This document shows positions 20,398 through 30,635 of a stretch of 64,000 nt of DNA, one piece after another. Each line of letters opens with the position of its first letter. Within the stretch, counting starts at the first letter, position 1. The notes below the pieces were generated by a model. It ran no database searches and had not been told where the DNA came from. It saw nothing but the letters and a program-made list of their open reading frames with translations. The stretch covers positions 718,933 to 782,932 of the forward strand of contig NW_005201792.1 in NCBI RefSeq assembly GCF_000372725.1, in the 5' to 3' direction. Both the position numbers and the translations under genes were made by a program. Origin of the DNA: Emiliania huxleyi CCMP1516 (lineage: Eukaryota > Haptophyta > Isochrysidales > Noelaerhabdaceae).

Positions 20398-22684
20398 TCA
20401 CTTGGAGCCGGCGGCGAGCTCGCGCTTCCACTCCTCCCGCAGCGCGGGCAGCTGGATGGCGCCCTTGAAGTTGCGCGGGATGGGCGCGAAGCGCACCCGG
20501 TCGGGCTTGGACCCCTTTGAGACGCCCTTTGCGCAGGCGGCGAGCAGGGTGCGCTCCATCTCGCCGCGCTTGTGCTCCGCCTCCTGCGCGAGCTCGACGG
20601 TGGCGCAGCACTCGTCCTCGTGCTCGGAGGCGAGGCGGAGGCCGACCACCTGCGGCACGGCGCGAGTGAGGAGGCGTGCCCCTCACGGGCCGGGCAGCGG
20701 GGAGGGGGGGGGGGGGGGCGCAAGCACCGCCACGGCGAGCGAGCCGTCGCCGAGGCCGTAGTGCGCGGCGAGGAAAGCGGAGAGCTCAGAATTGATCTGC
20801 TCGAACGAGTAGTTTGCGCCGCCCTTGATGAGCAGCGCCGAGTCGCGCGCGCGCCAATAGAAGTCGCGGCCGCCATCACTCGCCGAGCCGAGCCAGAAGC
20901 CAACGTCCCCCAAGTTCAGGTACCAGCCGTCGTCGCGAAGCGCCTTCGCCGTCGCCGCGGCGTCGCCCACATACCCCGCCATCACGTTCTCTCCGCGCGT
21001 CACCAGCTGCCCCGGCTCGCCCTCGGCGCACTCCTCAAAATAGCCCGCCTGATCCACGGCGCTACGCCTGACGAGGCGCTGCTCACAACCGACCGATCTG
21101 CTCTCGCCGCACCTCAGCCGCACCTCCGCCACATCTCCGCCACACCTCCGCCGCATCTCCGCCGCATCTCCGCCGCATCTCTCTGCAATCACGCTCGCCG
21201 CTAGATCTCGCCTCGCCCTCGTCCACAGAGCGAACCACCTTCACCTCCGTGTACGGCGGGTGCGGCCTCCCGATGAAGTAGCCGGCCGCCTGACGCAGAG
21301 TCAGCCGGAATCTGGCGGAGGTTAGCCGAGGTGCGGCCAACGTCGTGGCCGGCCGCCTCGGCGCCGCAGTACGTGTGGCTCCAGCCTGCACGGAAGGCGT
21401 CGAGCCGCGCCTGCGGGAGAGGAGCGGGGCGGTGTGAAGTGGTCCTGCCTCCACACGCACTGTGGAAGAGTGGGAGAAGTGCAGGGCAGTGTGATCGGCG
21501 CCTCCTCGGCCAGCGCCGGCGACGTGCCCATCACCTGGAGGCAAATCTCCTGAGATCTCTCCGAGATCGGGCCGAGGTAAGAGCCGAGGCGCCCTTCGCC
21601 TGGAGGCACGTCTCCGTCGACCCGAACCGCACCGTCGGCAGCGTGCCCGCCAGTCGCTGTAGCCGCTCGACGGTCGTCGGTCCGACCGGCGCCGAGCCGA
21701 GCAGCAGCACGACGCGAGAGAGAGCGAGCCGCAGCTGCGCCTGCGGCAGCGGCAGCGTGCCCGCCGCCGCCATCGACTCGAGAAAATCGATGTGCCGAGA
21801 GACGAGCGGAGCGACGACGACAGCACCCGACGACGCGCGCGCCTCGACCGCCCCAGCCCACGCGGCCTCGCCGCCCTCGCCGCCGCCGCCGCCCGCGTCG
21901 CCGTCGGCCGCGAAGCCGGCCGACGCGCGCGCCAGCACGGTCCAGTAGGGCGTGGTGTAGCGCTGCAGCAGGTGGAGGCGCGCGCCCGGCCGGCGCATTG
22001 CCCAATCGCAGATGGCGGTCGAGTTGGTGTGGTGCCTGCCGCGCGGGCGCGAGCGCGTGAGCATGGGGGCGACCGAGATAGTCTTGGCACGATCGCAGTC
22101 GGGTGAGGACAAGCGTGTGTGTGTGTGGCTCCCGCATCTACCGGCGGGTGCAGCGGGTTGACGACGACGCAGACGAGGGGCGCCGCGGGCTCCGAAGGGC
22201 CGAGGAAAGCCTCGAAGGTGCTGCGCGAGCAGGCGTACGCCGAGTAGAGCAGCTTCACTCCCTTGGGCGCGCCTGCGGGACTCGGACGGAGGGTGAGGAG
22301 AGCAGCACTTCGCCGAGCACAGCAGCCGGCGCCACGGTGCGCGTGCCGGTGGTGCCGCTCGTAAAGATGACCATCCGCGTGTCGGACGGGACCCCTCCGG
22401 CGGCGAACAAGCTCTCCGCGAGGGGCTCGACCTGGTAGGCGTGGCGAGGGACGTGTCCGGGACGTGTTCACAGAGAGACCGGCCTCTCCCGAGCGGCTTC
22501 GGGCCTCGGCCAGCAGAGCGAGGCTCGCGTCCAGCACCGCCAGCCCGGGAAGGGCCTGCCGCAGCTGCGCTGCGCCGTCTGCCGGCGTCTCGGCATCGAC
22601 CAGCACGGCGCGGGCGGTGGTCACGCGCGCCTTTCGAGAAAGAGAGAGGGCGGGAGCGATGTCACGTGTCACGGGCCGCGCGCG

Positions 22685-22740
<56 letters not shown>

Positions 22741-23097
22741 CGCGCGCGCGCGTGCGTGCGTGTGGATTGGAGGCAGCCGTCACGCCTTGTGCAGCACTCG
22801 CTCAGGCGTGTCGGCCTGCCAGTTGACCGTCGCGGGCACGCACCGCACCATGACGGCCGCCAGACGGTAGACCACGTCGCCAACCGTATTGGAAGAGAAG
22901 AAGTGGAGCACGGCATCACCCTCGCCCACGCCCGCAGCACGCAGCCGCGCCGCCGCCCGCCTCGCGGCGAGCCAAAAGTCCCCTCGCGAGAGCTCCGTGC
23001 GCGAAAGACTCTTGTCCGCGTTGACGGCGTGGTACGTGAGGAACGGTTCCGCGACGTTTAGGAAGGCAGTGGAGTAGTCACTCAGAGTCGATTTCAT
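20398..23097 (-). CDS. AMP-binding adenylate-forming enzyme (acyl-CoA synthetase type)
   Basis: Ten exons give 605 aa with every phase closing: 22786-23097, 22505-22630, 22347-22431, 22152-22272, 21600-22035, 21502-21534, 21357-21410, 21212-21289, 20728-21048, 20398-20649. Eight of nine donors are GC. Core motifs are the phosphate loop MVIFTSGTTG|APKGV (split by intron 3), VNPLHHTNSTA, the adenine motif VRFGSTETC, GYFIGRP, the A8-type segment LGDVGFW...DFYWRARDSALLIKGGANYSF, and a C-terminal Lys in PRNFKGAIQ that fits the catalytic lysine position. Such enzymes activate carboxylates as acyl-adenylates, commonly forming acyl-CoA. The substrate cannot be inferred. No targeting peptide is evident. 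Confidence 0.85.
22685..22760. repeat. (TG)n/(CG)n microsatellite in an intron
   Basis: About 20 TG units merge into about 10 CG units inside intron 1 of the AMP-binding enzyme gene. Alternating purine-pyrimidine sequence of this length can adopt Z-DNA. Confidence 0.95.
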
Positions 23098-23204
23098 TGC
23101 AAGTCGCGTTCGTTCCTCGTCGGTGACTTGCACTCGCCGAAAAAAATGCAGGGTCTCTCTTTGGCCGCGGATATGCTGTCGCTAGCGCACCACACACCTC
23201 TCCT

Positions 23205-23290
23205 TAAAATCCCTGTGTGGTGGCGGCGTGCCGTCCTCCCATCCCTCCCTTGGGTTGTCTGTTTTCTTTCTTTCTTTCTTTATGCTGTCG
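23205..23290. repeat. Dispersed repeat fragment (TTAAAATCCCTGTGTGGTGG)
   Basis: Shares TTAAAATCCCTGTGTGGTGG and, in the opposite orientation, the GAAAGAAAACAGACAACCC motif with 8157-8240. Relative to that copy the second half is inverted, so one locus has rearranged. Confidence 0.6.
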
Positions 23291-23843
23291 CTGGGGGCTC
23301 CCCGCTGCTTCCAAGATCCTGCTCGTGCAGGTGAGCACCCTGTTCTTTTCCCAACCCTCGTTCCGTATGCGTTCTATTTTACCCGAAGGTGAGCTGCTGA
23401 CGGGGTTTGCAATGAGGAGCGACTCCGAAGGGTGTGTAACCACTTTCCCGTGCAAGAAAGAAATCAAGCGGAGTGGTCCTCGCCAGCGCCCGCCGCGAGT
23501 TCTCGCAGGCAGCCATCGATCGGTCGGTCTAGGTCGGCCGGTGCGTGCTGCGACACGTTCGTGTGTGTATATGCTGCGCCCCGCCGATCTCGAGAGCATC
23601 GCGTCGGCCGACGACCCCCTCGGTGCGGCAGCCTCGGCGATGCTGCACTCCAGATCGCGCCTTGGGCCCATCGTCCCCTGTGCGAGGCCAATGCACTGCG
23701 GGCGGTCACCTCGCACGGCTGACAATGGAGGAGCGGAGATTGGTGGTGATGGAGTCACGGCCAGTTCTGGGGCCGGTTGCGGATGACCGCTTCCCTACAA
23801 ACCGTCCGCCCGATCGGCGTGCGATCGACGATCCACCTCTGCG

Positions 23844-23958
23844 ATGACCGGCCTGCTCCGCTTCGCGTGCGCCTTCGCACTCGTCGGCCGCGCCGCCTCG
23901 CACGGCGCGATGACGAGCCCCCTCTCCCGCAACTATTTTGACAAAGCGCGGCTCAACG
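23844..23958 (+). CDS. Orphan first exon resembling a lytic polysaccharide monooxygenase start
   Basis: From ATG 23844: a signal-peptide-like helix (MTGLLRFACAFALVGRAAS) followed directly by HGAMTSPLSRNYF and a GT donor at 23959. A mature protein starting with His then G-x-M/L-x-x-P-x-S-R is typical of LPMO/chitin-binding-4 proteins, where the N-terminal His binds copper. I could not find the remaining exons (no CPHC or second copper His) before 25284, so this is a fragment, a gene with a large intron, or a coincidence. Confidence 0.35.
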
Positions 23959-23959
23959 G

Positions 23960-25283
23960 TATGATTATATTGCAGATGGCTGAGTAACATCCAGCAGTAC
24001 TGGAAACGAGTGCCTTGCCGGGCGAGAGCGGGGACATGGCCCTGCTCGCCACGCGCCTGATCCCTTCACCGACGAGGGACAGCCGGAGCACACCGCATCC
24101 TCCTCCGGCGACGGACGGCTCAGCTGCTTGCTCGCGGCCGCTCCCGAGTGTTTCGCCATCGCCTTCCTCTCGCCATCGGCTCGCTCAATGCGTGACCTTT
24201 ACCGCCTTTCTACTAGGTCACACAACTTCCTTTACCGCCTTTCTACTGGGTCACACATTTAAAAGTTGATAGGTGTTTCGGCGTTCCGCATCTCCCCGAC
24301 ACCCCTCCCGCCGGCCCTCCGCGCTCCGGCGCACCTACGTATCCTGTTGCTGTATGCACTGTGCCGGACTGACAGAGGCACAGACGGGACTGGGGACTGG
24401 GCACGCTGCCCCCCCAGCCCTAGTGCGGATGATTTTTTTGCGGTAGCTTGATGTATCTCTCCATATCTGACCATATCTGACCATATCTGACCATATCCCG
24501 CCATATCCCGCCATATCCCGCCATATCCCGCCATATCCCGCCATATCCTGCCCGCCTCACGCCGAGCAGCCCGGCCTCTCCGCGCTCCGGCCGCAGAGCG
24601 CGAGCATCGAGCGCCTCCCTCGCGAGCGCCGGATTCCTGTGCGCCCGCGAGCGGCCCAGCCTGGCCCCCCGCTCCCCCCCGACCGACTGAGGCCGCCGGC
24701 TGCAGGTGACCATCCTCCTGGTCGGCGATCAAGGCTGTCCTTGCGGTGCTTCATCGATGATGACGAGCTCTCGCCAATCATGGGAATCGAGCGCTTAGCC
24801 GCACGGCAGATCACGGCCGGTCGAAGCGCGAAGTTTCGCCCGTCGCGTCCGATTAGCTTCACGGACGTTGTCGTGAACACATCGTGTGGGGGCTCCGTAT
24901 CTCATCATATCCACGTGTATCTCCTGGTATCTCCCGGTATCTCCCGGTATCCCGCCATATCCCGCCATATCCCGCCGCGGATACCGCGAAAAAAATCGTC
25001 CACACCAGGGATCCCCCCACAACTTGGTGACGAAATCGAAAAACGCACGCGACCATACGCCTTTGTTCCCCTCACTTTTGCATATTGAAACCAGCTTTTA
25101 CGCGGCTATAGTACGTGTTACACACGTGACCGCCGTGCGCCGTGCGCCCACAATTTTCCCTGGCCTTCCCAAAGCCACCGCCCACGGAGAACGAGGCACC
25201 TGGACAGAGAGTACGTACGGGAGGCTTCGAGGGCCGCGCCGGAGGCTCGCAGAACCTCTTCTTGCGCGGAGAGGCCCGCGTCA
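23960..25283. other. Intergenic with two 10-bp minisatellites
   Basis: 24464-24546 is an array of CCATATCTGA then CCATATCCCG units. 24915-24976 is a second array of GTATCTCCCG then CCATATCCCG units. A shorter direct repeat (TTTACCGCCTTTCTACTRGG) occurs at about 24198 and 24231. No gene is supported. Confidence 0.8.
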
Positions 25284-28200
25284 TCATTCGCCGTCGGCCG
25301 GCTTCGCCTCCTCCTCGGCGCAGACCGCGGCGTACTTGTCGGCGAGGCGGCCCGCCTTGAGCGTGTTGCGCACGAGCTCGCCAAGCTTGGGCACCGTCTC
25401 CGCCTCGGGCAGCCGCTCGAGCGCGCGCACGGCGCGCATCGCGGAGCGGACGAGGTCGTCGTGCCGCTCCACCTGCTGCGGCACCGCGTTGTCCTTGAGC
25501 TGCGCGATGAGCGTCTTGCGCAGCGGCTCGAGGAGCGTGTCGAGTGCGCCGGTGAGCACGGGCTGGCCAGCTGGCAGCGCGGACAGGGCGACGAGCATGG
25601 CGTGGCAGCGCATCTTGATGTCCGCATCGTCCGCGAGGCCCTCGGCGAGCCGCGCGACGAAGGGAGAGAGCTCGAGCCGCTCCCGGACGACAGGCTTGGA
25701 GAGGAGGGTGTCCATGCACTCGAACGCGGCCTGGGCAACAAGGCGCGGCCGCCGGGTGAGGGGGCTGAGCTGTCGTGCCCCTCGCCTTCACGCCCTCAGG
25801 CAGCAGCCCCACACGCAGCCGCGGAGGGCAAGGCCCGGCCGAAAGCGGATGGGCTGCGTGCGTGCTTCCGTGCGCGTGCGTGTGTGCTGTGCCTTGCGCA
25901 GCTCGAGGCCGTCGTCCACAAAGTGCTTGAACGGGCCGAGGTCGACCTGGTGCACGAGCTCGGGCCGCTTGGCCGTCTCGCCGTACAGGAGCGGCAGCAG
26001 CTCGCCGCCGCTGATCGGGTCGCGCAGCGTGGCGGGCCGGCTGTGCGCGATGCAGTTGAGCGTCAGCAGCGCGCCGCGCCGCACCTAGCAAAGCTCCGAG
26101 CAGGCTCAGGGAGAGGTTGGGCGAACGCCCTCGCCGCAAAGGCCCGCGCCTTGAGGTCCTCGTCGCCGAGCGCGCCGAGGAACTTGTGGAGCGTGGAGGG
26201 GGGGACTGCACGGCGCGCCTCCTCGGTGAGGGTGAAGCGCAGCGCGTGCACAACCACCGACCGCACGTTTGGCGAGGCGTGCGAGAGGCGCGACTCGAGC
26301 TCTGGCAGGACGGGACCCTGCGGGGCAGAGCCGTGGACGTGTCGTGGACGCGCCTCATGAGAGAGAGAGGGCAGCGTAGGGCGGGCGCCGGCGCGGCGGC
26401 GGCGAGCCGGCCGATGCACTCGGCGACCACGTTGCGCACGCCCTCCTCGTCGCGCTCCGCAAAGGTGAAGAGGGTGGGCAGGAGCTGCGGCACGACGGCG
26501 GCGAGGGAAGCGCCGCCCGACTTGGCGAGCTCATTGAGCGCGGACAGCATCAGGTACTGCGGAGCGGCGGAGCGGCGGCGCGTCTCAGCCGCGCGTGTGC
26601 TTGTGGTGACTGCGACCGCGACAGGGATGCGGGAGGGGGCGCGGGGTTGCAAGCGCCGCTGCCGCGCCTCGTGCTTGCCCGCCTCCACCTCCTTGAGCAG
26701 GTGCGGCAGGTAGAAGGAGAGGTTGCCCGCAGCCACGTGCCCCAGCGCGTACGAGGCCGCCGCCTTGTACTCCTCCTCGTTGACGTCAAACGCGGCCATC
26801 ACCGCGGGCAGCAGCCCCTTGTGCGCCGAGAGGTCGTTCTTGGCCCCAATCTCGCCCAGGCAGATGAGGGCGAGCACGCGCTTGTGCGGCGACTCGGACG
26901 GCGCGCCGAGCTGCTTGACGAATGCGTCGACGGTCGACGCGCGCAACGGCGCCTTCGCCTCGGTCGCGCACGCGGCGATGGCCTGCGAGAGGACGCCGAG
27001 CGAGTGGCGCGACGCCGCGGTGCCGTCGGAGTCGGCGAGCGCGAGGATGCGCTTGGTGAGGGAGGAGAAGTCGAGCGGCTTGGCGCCGTGTGCCACCAGC
27101 GCGGCCAAAAAGTCGAACGCCGACTTGAGCGCGTACCCCTGCAGCAACGGCGACTGCAGCAGCGAGAGCGTGCGCGGCACGATGGCCGGCGCGAGCTTGG
27201 GCACCGTGGCGTCGGCCGCCTGCAGCACCAGGGAACGCGCCACGCCGAGGGCAAGGTGGGCGACGTGCAAGTCCGCGTCGGAGAGCAGGGGCGGCATCTG
27301 CTCCAGCACGCCTAAAGGGCGAGCGCGTCGAAGGCGAGTCCGCGACACCCGCCCTGTGCACGGCGCCCACTCCGCTCCGGCGCGCCGTCATAGTCTGCGG
27401 GGGCGAGCGCCGCCGCGTGGCAAGTGACGATGGTGTCGAGCGCCGAGAGGGCGGCTTGCCGCAGCGGCTTGTCCGACTTGCGCAGGAAGTTGGCCAGCTC
27501 GCCCACGACGGCCTGCAGCACGCTGCCGCCGGTGCCGGCGAGCGGCGAAGCGAGCTGGGCGTCGACCTTGGCGGCGGCGAGCAGCGCGAAAGTCTTGACG
27601 GCTGCGATGCGAGTCATCTCGTTGCGCATCCGCTCGAGCAGCACGGGAAGCAGCGCCGGCAGCGCCTGCTCACACCGGAGGCGAGTGAGGCGGCGCCGTT
27701 GGGACCGGGGAGGGCGGGCGGCGGGGCCGCACCTCGGCGTGCAGGTCGCCCAGGCGGCAGACGACGGCGCCGACGCACTCGATGGCGCGCTCCTTGACCT
27801 CCTGGTCCTGGTCTTGCGCCACCAGCCGCGCCGAGACGCAGGTGAAGAGCGGCGCGACCAGCGCGGCGAAGTCGAAGGTGGGCGGGTCGGGCGGCGACGG
27901 TCGCAGCACGCGAGCGAGCTCCGCCGACACGCGGAGGGCCTACTCGGGCAATCGCGGGTAAAACCTCGGGCAACCTCGGGCAACCTCGGGCGTCACGCGG
28001 AGAGGGCCTCGGCGGTGATCTTGTAGTAGCGGTCTTCGACGAGCGAGAGGACGGTGGGGACGAGGGTCGCCGCGTGCGGCTGGAAGACCGCCGGCGGGTG
28101 CGTCGACAGCGCGAGCTGCAGGAACGCGAGCGCCTCGATCCGCAGCGGGTTGGCGGAGGCGTCCTTGAGCGCGCGCACGACGCCGGGCACGAGCGAGCTC

Positions 28201-29984
28201 GCGTGCTCTCCGAGGCAGCCGGGCAGGGAGGAGGCGAGCTGGCGGAGGCAGTTGAAGGCGGCGGTGCGCGTGCGCACGGCCTTCTCCTGGAGCTGCCGCG
28301 ACAGCGCTTTGATCAGCCGCGGCAGCTCGGCCAGCAGCGCCGTGGCCGCGGGCGAGACCGCGCCGCCTCCCTCGCCGTCCACAACCATGGCGTCGGCGGC
28401 GGCCGCCTCGGAGGCGGCGCGGTTGGCGATGCCCACCTGCTCGAGCAAGACGTTGAAGGTGGCGAACACGTCCATCTTGACGTTCTCCTCGCGCTCGCGG
28501 AAGCGCGAGATGAGCGTCGGCGCCACGCGCGGCACCATCGCAGCCAGCTTGTCTGGCCGCGAAACGAGCGCCGCAGAGAGGACCTTGGCCGCGGCGCGGC
28601 GAACCTTCCACGAGACGTCGTCGTCGTCCGAGTAGTTCTCGTCGTCCTCGTCGTCCTCCATCTCCTCCTCCTCCTCGTCGTTGTCGTCCTCCTCCATCTC
28701 GTCGTCGTCCGCGTAGTTTGGGTCGAAGCGCAGGTAGTGCAGCGACGCCTTTGCGATCGGCTCCTCATACGCGCCAACCTCGGCCGGGCAGCGAGACACG
28801 AACGACTCGAAGGCCTGCAGGCACGACTCGATCATCTCGGGGTCCGAGGCACCCGGGGCGGACGAGCCCGGCTCGCACTGCTGCAGCACGAGCGGCATCA
28901 CCAGCTCGAGCTGCCGGCCGAGCCGGTAGCCGCCCGAGCGCGAGATGGCGGACAGCGTCTGGATGTAGGTGCGGCCGAGGTCGAGGTCGACGGCAGGCAT
29001 CTTCATGCGCTCGACGATCGAGCCGACCAGCTGGCTGAGCAGCTTGTCCGACAGCGCCGCCGACAGCGCCGCGATGCACGAGATCGCCCGCTTGCGCGTC
29101 GCCGCGCGCGTGGAGGCCAGCTGCGCAAAAAGCGCGTCGTTGCACTGCGCCGAGAGCTCCGGCTTGAGGAGGGAGCCGAAGCGGCGGAGGACGTCGTTCA
29201 GGATGTCCATGCTCTCGAGCTTCACCTCGAGCTTGTCCTTGAGCACGCCAGAGACGAGCCGAGGCACCTGCGGTGGCGCGGCGGCGCAGTGGCGCGCTCG
29301 GCGGAGGGACGACGGGCGCCCAATCGGTCGGTGGCGGCGGGCGCGACGCGGGCCACCGCTGTGCGTGGGCGCACGGTCTGCCGCCCGCCGTGGCGCCGCG
29401 AGCAGTGCCGGAAGGGGCGGGAGCGCACCAACTGCCTCGCGGCGGCGCCGCCCATCGAGGAGGGCATCTCGACGACGACTGTCTTGAGGGCGATGGCGCA
29501 GATGTCGCGCTGCTCCTCCTTGCCCTCGAGCACGAACTTGCAGAGCTCGGTGATGATCGCGTCCACCTGTGCGTCGTGCACCTTGCGCACGAGAGGCGGC
29601 AGGCACTTGACGGCGAGGCCTGCAACGCAAGGACAGAGCCGCCGCCAGGTGAACGTCTTGCGGGGAGGTGAGCGTCTTGCGGGGCGGCGCGGGTGGCGGC
29701 GCGATAGGGCGGTGGCGCGCGCGCGCGAGCGGCCGTCGCGGGGCGACCACGTCGGGTCGCGAGGGAGGCTGGCGGTGCAGCGTGCGGACGGCGAACCCTG
29801 AACGTCTGAGCTCTGGTCGTTCAGGAGCTTGAGGATCGCCTTGCAGATCTTCTTCTCGCCGTCGGTGTCGGGCTTGAAACTCTCCTTCTGCAGCTCAGAC
29901 AGCAGGTCCGAGGTGGCCATGTAGCGGTAGTCCTTGTCGCGCTTGGACGTCTCCTCCAGGATTGCATTCACGGTGAAGGACGTC
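25284..29984 (-). CDS. CAND1: CAND1/TIP120 cullin-associated NEDD8-dissociated protein
   Basis: Ten exons cover 3745 nt (about 1248 aa; animal and plant CAND1 are about 1220-1230): 29797-29984, 29429-29619, 28008-29267, 27733-27939, 27386-27665, 26668-27311, 26389-26556, 26150-26317, 25893-26084, 25284-25730. Six of nine donors are GC, and phases agree. HEAT-repeat landmarks of the family are DKDYRYMATSDLL near the N-terminus, SSDVQG|LAVKCL, an acidic loop followed by SDDDDVSWKVRRAAAK, ISRFREREENVK, DQEVKERAIECVG, DFFDGFK-type MGPFKH equivalent LGPFKHFVDDGLELRK, and AAFECMDTLL. CAND1 exchanges substrate receptors on SCF/cullin-RING ligases. The first coding exon before 29984 (phase 2) was not identified. 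Confidence 0.92.
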
Positions 29985-30635
29985 CTGATGGTGGCGTGCA
30001 CAATAGTGGCGGTCGGAAGCGTAGGGCAAAACCACGGAGCGGCGCCGCCATGCACGGCGCTCCGACGGCCGGGCCTTCCCCCCCCGGGGGGGGGGGGGGG
30101 GGCGGGGGCAGGGGCGGGGGCCGCGGGCGGCGTGGGTCTTCCGCGGGCGTACATGGCGCGGAGTGGCGGCAAGAGCGCAGAGGGCGAGTTCTGGCGCCAG
30201 CAGAGGCCCCGCCCACCAGGGTACCCATAGGCGTGTGAGAAGTGGGCTTTCGCTTAGTTGCGCTATCGCGAGGGCGGTCCTGCATGATGTAGCCTCTCCG
30301 GCGGCGGCCTCCAGGCAACCCGACGTCCGCGGCCCCCGGCCTGCAGCAGCCCAATCGGGCGTGCCTCTCCGCGTGCGGCGCGGCTTGGAACGAAGGTTGC
30401 CCGGCGTAGGGAGTTTTCAGAACTCTTTTTTAACTCGAAGACAGATGAAGTCCTTCCGCCAAAAACAGCGTACTGACCCGTACTGACCCGTACTCGACAA
30501 AGGAACTAGCCTGTATGTGCAAGCTCATCTAATCAACACGGTAGCCTAGTGCGACAGCTCTCACTCCGAGGTCCCTTCCCCCTGCATGCATGCGTACGCG
30601 ACAGGCCAAGGGCCGGCGGCCCCCGCGCCCGGCCG
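29985..30635. other. CAND1 5' region and intergenic
   Basis: The unresolved first CAND1 exon should lie here. 30078-30102 is a C6/G18 homopolymer block. Around 30415-30430 is an AACTCTTTTTTAACTC stretch resembling the AATTCTTTT motif seen before other genes. No independent gene is seen. Confidence 0.4.

Noticed and set aside
28074..29801. 575-aa plus-strand ORF opposite CAND1
   Set aside because: It is an antisense shadow rich in Arg/Leu/Val; the minus strand reads as CAND1 throughout.
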